From Methanobacteriota archaeon (lineage in GTDB: Archaea; Thermoplasmatota; Thermoplasmata; RBG-16-68-12), in contig VBLR01000051.1 in NCBI GenBank assembly GCA_005878665.1, positions 1-6,188 of the forward strand: a DNA stretch of 6,188 nt. Direction: 5' to 3'. Under the pieces are notes generated by a model, which was given only the letters and a program-made list of their open reading frames with translations, was not told the origin of the DNA and searched no databases. The stretch's first letter is position 1. Each line of letters opens with the position of its first letter. Positions 1 through 6,188 of the stretch are shown here, in pieces. The translations under genes were made by a program, and so were the position numbers.

Positions 1-80
1 AGCGAATGGAAGGGTCCCTCGTCCTCGAGGACGGAACGGTAGCGAATGGAAGGGTCCCTCGTCCTCGAGGACGGAACGGT
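1..80. repeat. Perfect 40-bp tandem duplication at the window edge
   Basis: Bases 1-40 and 41-80 are identical over all 40 positions; the match ends at base 81 (g against a at 41). Each copy contains AGCGA, then the carA start ATG (6 and 46), then the first dozen codons of carA. Each copy also holds a 14-bp perfect palindrome, CGTCCTCGAGGACG (20-33 and 60-73). Because 40 is not a multiple of three, the first copy is out of frame with carA: reading from the ATG at 6 gives 43 codons ending in TAA at 135-137. The visible tract is exactly two units long and begins at base 1. That suggests a contig-end or amplification artefact, although a real duplication continuing to the left cannot be excluded. 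Confidence 0.97.
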
Positions 81-1128
81 GGCCCACGGGCCTTTTTTCG
101 GGGCTCGTCGCCGGATTCTGGGAGAACTGGTTTTTAACACGAACATGACGGGCTACACGGAAGCCCTAACGGATCCGTCGTACCGCGGTCAAATCTTGAT
201 GATGACGTACCCGTTGATTGGGAATTACGGCGTCGACCTTGCGACCATGGAATCGGACACGATTCAACCGACGGGGTTCGTCGTGAAGGAGGCCTGCCCG
301 ATGCCGAGTCATCCGCGAAGTGCAATGGGACTCGGAGATTTCCTGAAACGGCACCAGACGCCGGCCATCGAGGGTGCGGACACCCGCGCGCTCACGATCC
401 GGATTCGATCGAAAGGGACAATGAAGGCTGCCCTGGTGCCGGCGGATGCGGACATGGACGACGTCGTGAAGGAAGTCCGTGCCGCCCCGCAACCGGACGC
501 ACGGAATCTCGTCGCGGAGGTGAGCTGCAAGGCTGTCGAACGGCACCGTGGCACGGGGAAGCGCACGATCGTCGTCGTCGACTGTGGCGTGAAACGAAAT
601 ATCCTCCGTGAGGCCCAGCGCTACGCCGACGTCGTCCGGGTACCCTACGACACGACCTCGGATGAGATCCTCGCTCTGAAACCAGACGGCGTGATCCTCT
701 CGAATGGCCCGGGGGACCCGGCCCATCCGGACATCGTCAGGACCTCGGTGCGAGCCACACGGGAGCTCGCGGGACGCGTCCCCCTCCTGGGCATCTGTCT
801 CGGACACCAGCTTCTGGCCCTCGCGTTCGGCGGGAAGACCTTCAAGTTGAAGTTCGGACACCGCGGCGGCAATCAACCGGTGAAGGACCTCCGCAGCGGG
901 CGTGTCCACATCACGTCGCAGAATCACGGTTACGCGGTCGAAGCGGATTCCCTTCCGGGATCAGAGTTCGAGGTCACCCACGTGAACCTGAATGACGGCA
1001 CAGTGGAAGGGATGGCCCATCGCGAGCTGCCGATCTTCTCCGTCCAGTACCACCCGGAGGCACGGCCAGGACCGTGGGACAACGTGTACATCTTCCGAGA
1101 CTTCGTGGCGGAGATCAAGGGGGCGTAG
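46..1128 (+). CDS. carA: Carbamoyl-phosphate synthase small (glutaminase) subunit
   Basis: This subunit hydrolyses glutamine and passes the ammonia through a tunnel to CarB for cytosolic carbamoyl phosphate synthesis. The product is 360 residues, slightly shorter than E. coli CarA (382) and complete. The N-terminal CarA-specific domain is visible at about 1-150 (LEDGT at 7-11, FNTNMTGYTEALTDPSY at 30-46). A class I glutamine amidotransferase domain follows at about 173-357. It has SNGPGDP at 219-225, the nucleophile Cys251 in GICLGHQ, SQNHGYAV at 291-298, and the catalytic His336 and Glu338 in YHPE. The start at 46 gives the usual family N-terminus, with the ED-G-T strand a few residues in. 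No convincing Shine-Dalgarno sequence precedes it. The upstream promoter lies outside the window or is obscured by the 40-bp duplication. The stop lies 22 bases before carB, so co-transcription is likely. Confidence 0.96.
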   Translation: MEGSLVLEDGTVAHGPFFGARRRILGELVFNTNMTGYTEALTDPSYRGQILMMTYPLIGNYGVDLATMESDTIQPTGFVVKEACPMPSHPRSAMGLGDFLKRHQTPAIEGADTRALTIRIRSKGTMKAALVPADADMDDVVKEVRAAPQPDARNLVAEVSCKAVERHRGTGKRTIVVVDCGVKRNILREAQRYADVVRVPYDTTSDEILALKPDGVILSNGPGDPAHPDIVRTSVRATRELAGRVPLLGICLGHQLLALAFGGKTFKLKFGHRGGNQPVKDLRSGRVHITSQNHGYAVEADSLPGSEFEVTHVNLNDGTVEGMAHRELPIFSVQYHPEARPGPWDNVYIFRDFVAEIKGA

Positions 1129-1133
1129 TCCGC

Positions 1134-1140
1134 GAGGAGG
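1134..1140 (+). promoter_or_regulatory. Strong Shine-Dalgarno sequence of carB
   Basis: GAGGAGG lies in the 22-base gap between carA and carB, ending 10 bases before the carB ATG at 1151, and continues into a G-rich run (GGGGTGGGG). It is complementary to the anti-Shine-Dalgarno tail of 16S rRNA. It fixes the carB start at 1151 and rules out the longer in-frame reading that begins at 992 inside carA. Confidence 0.8.
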
Positions 1141-1150
1141 GGGTGGGGCG

Positions 1151-4100
1151 ATGCCCAAGCGCGAGGACGTTAGGACCGCGATGGTCATCGGCTCCGGCCC
1201 CATCGTGATCGGCCAGGCGGCGGAGTTCGACTACTCCGGTTCCCAGGCCTGCCGATCGCTCCGAGAAGAAGGGGTTCGTGTCGTCCTTGTGAACAGCAAT
1301 CCCGCGACGATTCAGACGGATCCCGACACCGCGGACGCCGTGTACGTTGAGCCCCTCACGGTCGCGTTCCTCGAGAAGGTGATCGCGAAGGAGGGGCCCG
1401 AAGGGATCCTGAGCGGGATGGGCGGTCAGACTGCGTTGAACCTGTGCAGCGAACTTTCCGAGGCGGGGATCCTCAGCCGCCATGGGGTGGAGCTCCTCGG
1501 GACGAAGATAGAGGCGATCACCGCGGGCGAGAACCGGGAACGGTTCGCTTCCCTGATGCGGTCGATCGGGGAGCCGATCCCACGGAGCCGGGCGGTCTCC
1601 GACACCGTGACGGCGGCTGCGTTCGTCGAGGAAACCGGATACCCGGTGATTGTGCGAGCCGCGTACACGCTCGGCGGCAGCGGGAGCGGCGTGGCGCATA
1701 GCCCCGAGGAACTCAACCGGATCGTCGGGCTGGGCCTCGCGTATTCACGAATCAAGCAAGTGCTCGTGGAGGAGTCCGTCCTCGGCTGGAAGGAATTCGA
1801 GTACGAAGTGATGCGGGACGGTGGGGACAACTGCATCACGATTTGCAGCATGGAGAACCTCGATCCGATGGGCATCCACACCGGCGAATCGATCGTGGTC
1901 GCGCCTGCCCAGACGCTCAGCGACTCGGACCATCAGACCCTTCGGTCTGCGGCCCTCCGGATCATCCGCGCCCTCGGGGTGGAGGGCGGATGCAACATCC
2001 AGTTCGCGGTCCATCCGAGGACCGGCGAGTACCGGGTCATCGAAGTGAATCCGCGTGTCTCGCGGTCGTCCGCCCTCGCGTCGAAGGCGACGGGTTACCC
2101 GATCGCCCGGATCGCCGCAAAAATCGCGATCGGCCTGCGCCTCGACGAGATCCCGAATCCCGTCACGGGCAAGACCCTCGCCTCCTTCGAACCCACCTTG
2201 GACTACGTCGTCACAAAGATCCCGCGGTGGCCTTTCGACAAATTCCCGACCGTTGACCGCCGGATTGGTACGTCAATGAAGAGCACCGGGGAGGTGATGG
2301 CCATCGGCCGGACCTTCGAGGAGTCGCTCCTGAAGGCGGTCCGCTCCCTCGAGATCGATCGGGTGGGTCTCGAATCGAGTCCCTGGTCGGACGACGAACT
2401 CTTGGGCGAATTGCGCGAACCCACGGACGAGCGCCTCTTTGCGATCGCAGAGGCCCTCCGACGCCGCTTTCCGGTAGAGAAGATCGCCTCCCTGACGGGG
2501 TGGGACCCTTTCTTCATCGAGAAGATTCGACATCTCGTGAAAATCGAGACGGACCTCAAAGGATCTCCGCCCGGCACACCAGGCCTGGCAGAGGCGAAAC
2601 AGTTCGGGTTCGCCGATGAGTCCATCGCGGCCTTGACCGGTTTGACGGAAGAGTCTGTGCGGCGGGGTCGACCACGGGTCGCATACAAGATGGTCGACAC
2701 CTGCGGAGGGGAGTTCGAGGCCGAGACTCCCTACTTCTATTCCACGTACGAGCCAAGCGGAGAGACGCAAAAGCTCGCGGGTCGCAAGGTGTTGATCGTC
2801 GGGAGCGGTCCCATCCGGATCGGGCAGGGCGTCGAGTTCGATTACTGCTGTGTCCAAGGGATCCTCGCGTTGCGGGAAGAAGGCGTCGCCGCGATCATCG
2901 CGAACAACAATCCGGAGACCGTCTCCACGGATTTCGATATCTCCACCCGCCTGTACTTCGAGCCTCTCCTGCTCGAGGACGTCCTGAACATCATCGGGGA
3001 GGAGAAGCCGAATGGCGTCATCGTACAGTTCGGCGGCCAGACGTCGATCAACCTCGCGGTCCCGCTCGCCCGGGCGTTGGCGCGTCGTCGTTCGCGGACC
3101 CGGATTCTCGGCACCTCACCGGCTGCGATTGACCTCGCCGAGGACCGCCGGAAATTCGCCGCCCTGATGCAGCGCCTTCGCATCCCGCAACCGGAGGCCG
3201 CCTCGGGGTACAGCTTCGAAGAAGTCCGAGAGGTCGCCGCCCGGATCGGCTATCCGGTTCTCGTCCGGCCGTCGTACGTCCTCGGCGGCCGCGGGATGGA
3301 GATCGTCCATGGCGAGGAGGATCTCGCCCAGTTCATGGAACGGGCGGTCCGCGTCTCGAAGACACACCCGGTCTTGGTGGACCGCTATCTGTCCCACGCG
3401 ACGGAGCTCGATGTGGACGTCGTCGCGGATGGCAAGGACTTCTTCATCGGCGGCATCCAGGAGCACATCGAGGAGGCGGGCATCCACTCGGGGGACGCCG
3501 CCTGTGTGCTGCCCGCCCAGACCCTCTCGGAGGCCACGCTCAACGAGATCCGCCGAATCACGTGGAAGATCTGCAACGCCTTGGAGATCGTCGGCCTGAT
3601 GAACCTTCAACTGGCCGTCAAGGACGACGTCGTGTACGTGCTCGAGGCGAATCCGCGCGCGAGTCGAACGATTCCGTATGTCTCGAAGGCCATCGGCGTG
3701 TCCCTCGCGAAGGTCGCGACGAAGGTGATGCTCGGTCAGTCCCTTCGAAGCCTGGGGCTTTTGGGGGAGGCAAGCATCGACCACGTCGCGGTGAAAGCCC
3801 CGGTGTTCCCGTTCCAGCGCCTCCCCGGCGTGGACACGATTCTCGGCCCGGAAATGAAGAGCACCGGCGAGGTCATGGGAATCGATCGGTCGCTCGGCCG
3901 CGCGTACTACAAGGCGATGCTCGCCGCAGGGAATCCGCTGCCGACCCAGGGGGCGGTCTACGTGACCGTCCGCGATGAAGACAAGCCGACGATCCTCCCC
4001 GTGGCCGAGCGGCTCGCGCGGATCGGCCTTCGAATCTTTGCGACGCGCGGCACGGCGCAATTCCTCCGGGAGCACGGCGTCGACGCGACCACCGTGTACC

Positions 4101-4375
4101 GGATCAGCGAGAACGAATCCCCGGACGCCCTGGGCCTCATGCGGCGCGGGGAGATTCGCTTGGTCATCAACACTCCAACGAATTCGACCGGGGCGCGGCG
4201 AGACGGATACATGATGCGTCGCCTCGCGGTCGATCTGAACATCCCGTTCATCGCGACGGTCCAAGCCGCTCAGGCCGCGGTCCAAGCGATCGAAGAGTCC
4301 TTCGAGGGAGATCTCGAAGTCGTCCCGCTCCAGGAGTACCGACGCGCCGCCGCCAAGAGGGCGGCAAAGCTTTAG
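1151..4375 (+). CDS. carB: Carbamoyl-phosphate synthase large subunit
   Basis: This subunit makes carbamoyl phosphate from bicarbonate, ammonia and two ATP, for pyrimidine and arginine synthesis. The product is 1074 residues, almost exactly the E. coli length (1073), and unsplit. Order of parts: carboxyphosphate ATP-grasp half at about 1-400 (IGSGPIVIGQAAEFDYSG at 13-30; metal-binding Gln284, Glu298, Asn300); oligomerisation region at about 400-545; carbamoyl-phosphate ATP-grasp half at about 546-930 (VGSGPIRIGQGVEFDYCCVQ at 550-569; Gln820, Glu832, Asn834); and an MGS-like allosteric domain at about 935-1065. The last has ATRGTA at 964-969 and INTPTNSTG at 1006-1014, which occupy the place of the UMP/IMP site in E. 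coli. The repeated halves reflect the ancient duplication in this family. The N-half loop reads RAAYTLGGSGSG (169-180), where E. coli has R-P-S-F-T-M-G-G-S-G-G-G. The start follows a strong GAGGAGG. Nucleotide control is likely from the domain, but ligand identity cannot be read here. Confidence 0.98.
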   Translation: MPKREDVRTAMVIGSGPIVIGQAAEFDYSGSQACRSLREEGVRVVLVNSNPATIQTDPDTADAVYVEPLTVAFLEKVIAKEGPEGILSGMGGQTALNLCSELSEAGILSRHGVELLGTKIEAITAGENRERFASLMRSIGEPIPRSRAVSDTVTAAAFVEETGYPVIVRAAYTLGGSGSGVAHSPEELNRIVGLGLAYSRIKQVLVEESVLGWKEFEYEVMRDGGDNCITICSMENLDPMGIHTGESIVVAPAQTLSDSDHQTLRSAALRIIRALGVEGGCNIQFAVHPRTGEYRVIEVNPRVSRSSALASKATGYPIARIAAKIAIGLRLDEIPNPVTGKTLASFEPTLDYVVTKIPRWPFDKFPTVDRRIGTSMKSTGEVMAIGRTFEESLLKAVRSLEIDRVGLESSPWSDDELLGELREPTDERLFAIAEALRRRFPVEKIASLTGWDPFFIEKIRHLVKIETDLKGSPPGTPGLAEAKQFGFADESIAALTGLTEESVRRGRPRVAYKMVDTCGGEFEAETPYFYSTYEPSGETQKLAGRKVLIVGSGPIRIGQGVEFDYCCVQGILALREEGVAAIIANNNPETVSTDFDISTRLYFEPLLLEDVLNIIGEEKPNGVIVQFGGQTSINLAVPLARALARRRSRTRILGTSPAAIDLAEDRRKFAALMQRLRIPQPEAASGYSFEEVREVAARIGYPVLVRPSYVLGGRGMEIVHGEEDLAQFMERAVRVSKTHPVLVDRYLSHATELDVDVVADGKDFFIGGIQEHIEEAGIHSGDAACVLPAQTLSEATLNEIRRITWKICNALEIVGLMNLQLAVKDDVVYVLEANPRASRTIPYVSKAIGVSLAKVATKVMLGQSLRSLGLLGEASIDHVAVKAPVFPFQRLPGVDTILGPEMKSTGEVMGIDRSLGRAYYKAMLAAGNPLPTQGAVYVTVRDEDKPTILPVAERLARIGLRIFATRGTAQFLREHGVDATTVYRISENESPDALGLMRRGEIRLVINTPTNSTGARRDGYMMRRLAVDLNIPFIATVQAAQAAVQAIEESFEGDLEVVPLQEYRRAAAKRAAKL

Positions 4376-4387
4376 CGAGACCGAAGG

Positions 4388-4807
4388 ATGGTCTCGCGCG
4401 TGCGCCTAATCCGTTGGCTCGGCCCGGCCTCCCTCGTCGCCGGCATCTTGACGATCGCCCTCGCGGTGGCGCGGGGCGAAGCAAACGTGTACCTGGTCCT
4501 CATCGTCCCCATCATCGTCGGGACCGGACCGCTCGCTTTCTTGGGAATTCTCTTGGTCTTCGTGGGGTTCCTGCTGACGTTCCTGCTGTGGCCCTGGCGA
4601 CCCGATATGGAATCGGAAGCCCAAGGCGTATTGCCGGTTTCCCCAGAGGGACCGCCGCCCGCGCGGAAATGGGGCGGCGTCGTGTTCCTCGGACCCATTC
4701 CGGTCATCTTCGGATCCGACCCGCGGATGACCCGGACGATGCTGCTCGTCGGCGTGATCCTCTTCTTGGCTCTAGTCGTCCTGACCGTTCTCGCCCTTCT
4801 GGCCTAG
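4388..4807 (+). CDS. Small archaeal membrane protein, TIGR00304/DUF131-like
   Basis: A 139-residue protein of unknown function, predicted to sit in the cell membrane. Hydrophobic segments lie at about 9-28, 33-68 (long enough for two passes or a hairpin) and 117-138. Between them is a polar, proline-rich stretch (about 70-94) and then GGVVFLGPIPVIFGSD at 96-111. From memory of the family, a G-G-V-x-x-x-G-P-I-P-x-x-F-G-S-D block just before a C-terminal membrane helix marks the archaeal TIGR00304 (DUF131) proteins; no search was run. It starts 12 bases after carB, so it probably shares the carAB transcript. The start is uncertain: GAAGG directly abuts the ATG at 4388, which is too close for a normal Shine-Dalgarno, and a GTG at 4400 would remove four residues and give a 12-base spacing. 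No catalytic residues are evident. Confidence 0.8.
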   Translation: MVSRVRLIRWLGPASLVAGILTIALAVARGEANVYLVLIVPIIVGTGPLAFLGILLVFVGFLLTFLLWPWRPDMESEAQGVLPVSPEGPPPARKWGGVVFLGPIPVIFGSDPRMTRTMLLVGVILFLALVVLTVLALLA

Positions 4808-4846
4808 ACTCCTTTTTTATCGGGAAGCGTTTATCGGGCGCGGATC
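4808..4846 (+). promoter_or_regulatory. Intergenic promoter region of serA with paired 9-mers
   Basis: This 39-base gap is the AT-richest stretch seen in the window. TTTTTTAT at 4813-4820 is a plausible archaeal TATA-like box. Its centre is about 30 bases before the serA ATG, which would place transcription initiation at or next to the start codon. No Shine-Dalgarno sequence precedes the ATG, in keeping with a leaderless mRNA. The 9-mer TTTATCGGG occurs twice on the same strand, at 4816-4824 and 4830-4838, 14 bases start to start. The second copy could be a regulator site, a second weak promoter element or chance. The assignment rests on position and composition only. Confidence 0.55.
4813..4818 (+). 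terminator. T-run, possible terminator of the carAB operon
   Basis: A run of six T residues lies five bases after the stop of the membrane protein gene. Archaeal transcription commonly ends at short U-rich tracts without a hairpin, and no hairpin is visible here. The same bases form part of the candidate TATA element of serA, so one or both roles may apply. Confidence 0.3.
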
Positions 4847-5791
4847 ATGAAAGTCCTCATCACGGACGGTCTCGAATCGGAGGCGATTTCCAGCCTGAGG
4901 AAAGCCCACGAAGTCGACGTTCAGGAGCTCGATCCCAAGGGCCTTCTCGCCGCAATCCCCCGATATCACGCCCTGATCGTCCGGAGTCGGACGATCGTCT
5001 CCAAGGCGGTCTTGACCCAAGCGGCGAACCTCAAGGTGGTGGGTCGGGCGGGAGTCGGCGTGGACAATATCGACGTGGCGGAGGCGACCGCCCGAAAGAT
5101 CGCGGTCGTGAATGCACCGACCGCAAGCACCATCAGCGTCGCAGAACTCGCGATCGGCCAGATGATTTCCCTCCTCCGGCACCTTCCGGAGGCGGACCGC
5201 TCGGTCAAGGAAGGCAAATGGGAAAAGAAGAAGCTCGAGGGCCGCGAACTGTTCGGGAAGACTCTCGGCCTCGTCGGATCGGGGCGGATTGGCGCCGAGG
5301 TAGCGAAGCGCGCCCAGGCATTCGGAATGCGTGTGATCGCACACGATCCGTACCTCTCGCGCCCGACCGCGGAGGCCTTCGGAATTCGCCTCGTCGAAAA
5401 AGATGCCGTCTTCCGGGAGGCCGACGTCGTGAGCATCCACGCCGCGCTGACCCCCGAGACCCGAGGGATGGTCGGTGCGACGGAGTTTGCACTGATGAAA
5501 CGAGGGACGATCCTCGTGAACTGTGCCCGTGGGGAGATTGTCCAGGAAGCGGCCCTCGCGGACGCCTTGCGGTCCGAGAGGCTGGCCGGAGCCGCGGTCG
5601 ACGTATTCGAGACGGAGCCGCCAGCGGGGAGTCCGCTCCTCTCCGCCCCGAATACTGCGTTCACGCCGCACCTTGGCGCCTCGACCCGCGAAGCCCAGGC
5701 GAGGGCAGGGTCGATCATCGCGGAGCAAGTGCTCAAGGTCCTCGACGGCCGCCGGCCCGAATTCCTCGTGAACCCGGACGTCTACGGCTGA
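4847..5791 (+). CDS. serA: D-3-phosphoglycerate dehydrogenase, short form without ACT domain
   Basis: A cytosolic NAD-dependent D-2-hydroxyacid dehydrogenase, most likely oxidising 3-phosphoglycerate to 3-phosphohydroxypyruvate, the first step of serine synthesis. The 314 residues cover the substrate-binding domain (about 1-98 and 283-310) and the inserted Rossmann domain (about 99-282). Visible motifs are GRAGVGVDNID at 66-76, NAPTASTISVAEL at 89-101, the dinucleotide loop GSGRIG at 144-149 with Asp167 where NAD-preferring enzymes carry an acid, and the catalytic Arg228 (NCARGE), Glu257 (TEPP) and His275 (TPHLGAST). The protein ends just after VNP at 308-310, where longer SerA proteins continue into regulatory domains, so serine feedback through an ACT domain is not expected. 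A glyoxylate or hydroxypyruvate reductase is the main alternative. The gene probably has its own leaderless promoter. Its last 10 bases overlap the convergent minus-strand gene. Confidence 0.87.
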   Translation: MKVLITDGLESEAISSLRKAHEVDVQELDPKGLLAAIPRYHALIVRSRTIVSKAVLTQAANLKVVGRAGVGVDNIDVAEATARKIAVVNAPTASTISVAELAIGQMISLLRHLPEADRSVKEGKWEKKKLEGRELFGKTLGLVGSGRIGAEVAKRAQAFGMRVIAHDPYLSRPTAEAFGIRLVEKDAVFREADVVSIHAALTPETRGMVGATEFALMKRGTILVNCARGEIVQEAALADALRSERLAGAAVDVFETEPPAGSPLLSAPNTAFTPHLGASTREAQARAGSIIAEQVLKVLDGRRPEFLVNPDVYG

Positions 5792-5994
5792 TTCGCGAGG
5801 GCCCTCGCCGCGGCGCGCAAGTCCAGCTTGTGGGCGCGGCCATATTCGCGGACCTCCGCAATGAGCGCGAGGTATTCCGGGTACTGGCCGCCCAGATGCC
5901 GGATCGCTCGACCCAGGGCCTTCTCGAACGGTTCGTCGTGGCGGGCCCGGAGCGCTGCCTTCAGGACTTCCGAGCGGGAACTTCGGCACGTCAC
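5782..5994 (-). CDS. Small hypothetical protein downstream of the GMP synthase amidotransferase gene
   Basis: A 70-residue protein that I do not recognise. It begins at a GTG (5994-5992), the only start codon in its short open frame upstream, and ends at TAG (5784-5782). The stop of the amidotransferase gene is only four bases before this GTG, and a GTGA overlapping that stop codon lies five bases before it. Translation coupled to the upstream gene is therefore likely. The sequence is charged and looks mainly helical: about 8-18, 21-34 (EPFEKALGRAIRHLG), 38-52 (YPEYLALIAEVREYG) and 56-67. It has no signal peptide or membrane segment, one cysteine near the N-terminus (Cys3), and many Arg and Ala residues. 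It overlaps the 3' end of serA by 10 bases, tail to tail. Its position in a tight gene pair supports it being real; its function is unknown. Confidence 0.65.
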   Translation of the reverse strand: MTCRSSRSEVLKAALRARHDEPFEKALGRAIRHLGGQYPEYLALIAEVREYGRAHKLDLRAAARALANQP

Positions 5995-5998
5995 GCGC

Positions 5999-6188
5999 TC
6001 ACTTCGAACTCTCGCACAGCCTCAAGAAGTTTCGGAAGATGTCGGCTCCGAACTGGGTGTGCTCGACCTCCGGATGGAACTGGAGGCCAAACAGGGGCCG
6101 ATCGCGGTGCCGCATCGCTTGGATATTGCAGTTCTCGGAGCTCGCGAGGCCCACGAAGTCACGCGGGAGTTGTGTCACCTCGTCGTTG
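5999..6188 (-). CDS. guaA: GMP synthase glutamine amidotransferase subunit, C-terminal fragment (5' end outside window)
   Basis: The last 62 codons and stop of a class I glutamine amidotransferase, read on the minus strand from the window edge. The fragment begins NDEVTQLP, with the final base of a preceding codon that would suit the usual His of SHNDEV. It continues through ASSENCNIQAMRH and then FGLQFHPEVEHTQFG (33-47), with the catalytic His38 and Glu40 of the fragment. The E-V-x-H-T-x-x-G pattern after the His/Glu pair is typical of GMP synthase and not of CarA, TrpG or HisH. The protein stops 22 residues after Glu40. There is no ATP-pyrophosphatase domain behind it, so this is the separate amidotransferase subunit found in Archaea and not the fused bacterial enzyme. 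It supplies ammonia for XMP to GMP conversion. The catalytic cysteine lies beyond the window. Confidence 0.9.
   Translation of the reverse strand, partial: NDEVTQLPRDFVGLASSENCNIQAMRHRDRPLFGLQFHPEVEHTQFGADIFRNFLRLCESSK

Noticed and set aside
20..73. Palindrome CGTCCTCGAGGACG as an operator
   Set aside because: It lies within carA codons (Leu-Val-Leu-Glu-Asp) and arises readily from this genome's preference for CTC, GTC, GAG and GAC; only the duplication makes it appear twice.
1..80. CRISPR-like repeat
   Set aside because: The two units are directly adjacent with no spacer and consist of coding sequence of carA.
6..137. 43-codon open frame starting in the first copy of the 40-bp repeat
   Set aside because: It is a frame-shifted copy of the carA start created by the duplication; beyond the first dozen residues it has no CarA similarity, so it is not listed as a gene.
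992..1150. In-frame upstream extension of carB beginning inside carA
   Set aside because: The added residues are low-complexity Arg/Ser-rich sequence typical of an out-of-frame carA reading, while MPKREDV at 1151 is the normal CarB N-terminus and follows a strong GAGGAGG.
3116..4285. 389-codon minus-strand open frame opposite carB
   Set aside because: It lies wholly antisense to conserved CarB motifs, has no recognisable domain and is Arg/Asp/His-rich, as expected for a shadow frame in high-GC DNA.
1151..4375. Possible gene fusion or internal repeat in carB
   Set aside because: The two similar halves are the normal ancient duplication of CarB, and the total length matches the family.
4817..5989. 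390-codon minus-strand open frame opposite serA
   Set aside because: It is antisense to a clear dehydrogenase with intact catalytic residues and its composition is that of a shadow frame; the 70-codon gene in another minus frame fits the guaA context better.

Overview
The window looks like a piece of a high-GC archaeal chromosome (GC roughly 60-65% by eye), probably euryarchaeal and perhaps a Thermoplasmata-like lineage; the lineage is inference. Three things point to Archaea. First, the C-terminal fragment at the right edge is a glutamine amidotransferase of the GMP synthase type that stops right after its catalytic His/Glu motif, which fits the archaeal two-subunit GMP synthase and not the fused bacterial GuaA. 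Second, a small membrane protein carries a motif that I recognise as the archaeal TIGR00304/DUF131 family. Third, serA has a T-rich TATA-like element about 30 bases before its ATG and no Shine-Dalgarno sequence, the arrangement of a leaderless archaeal gene.

Layout, left to right. Bases 1-80 are an exact 40-bp tandem duplication covering the start of carA. The plus strand then carries carA (46-1128), carB (1151-4375) and a small membrane protein (4388-4807), separated by only 22 and 12 bases and so probably one operon. A 39-bp gap (4808-4846) holds a T-run, a candidate TATA element and two copies of TTTATCGGG. It is followed by serA (4847-5791). The minus strand carries the 3' end of a GMP synthase amidotransferase gene (6188-5999, running off the window) and, four bases downstream, a 70-codon gene of unknown function (5994-5782). 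That small gene overlaps the end of serA by 10 bases, tail to tail.

Function. CarA and CarB together make carbamoyl phosphate from glutamine, bicarbonate and ATP for pyrimidine and arginine synthesis. SerA would oxidise 3-phosphoglycerate to start serine synthesis. The GMP synthase amidotransferase supplies ammonia for converting XMP to GMP. The window is therefore housekeeping nitrogen, nucleotide and amino-acid metabolism. No mobile element, CRISPR array, tRNA, rRNA or defence system is visible, and there is no gene-free stretch over 300 bases. I do not see an undescribed multi-gene system. The points most worth a second look are the edge duplication, the membrane protein attached to the carAB operon, the paired 9-mers before serA, and the unrecognised 70-residue protein coupled to the GMP synthase gene.
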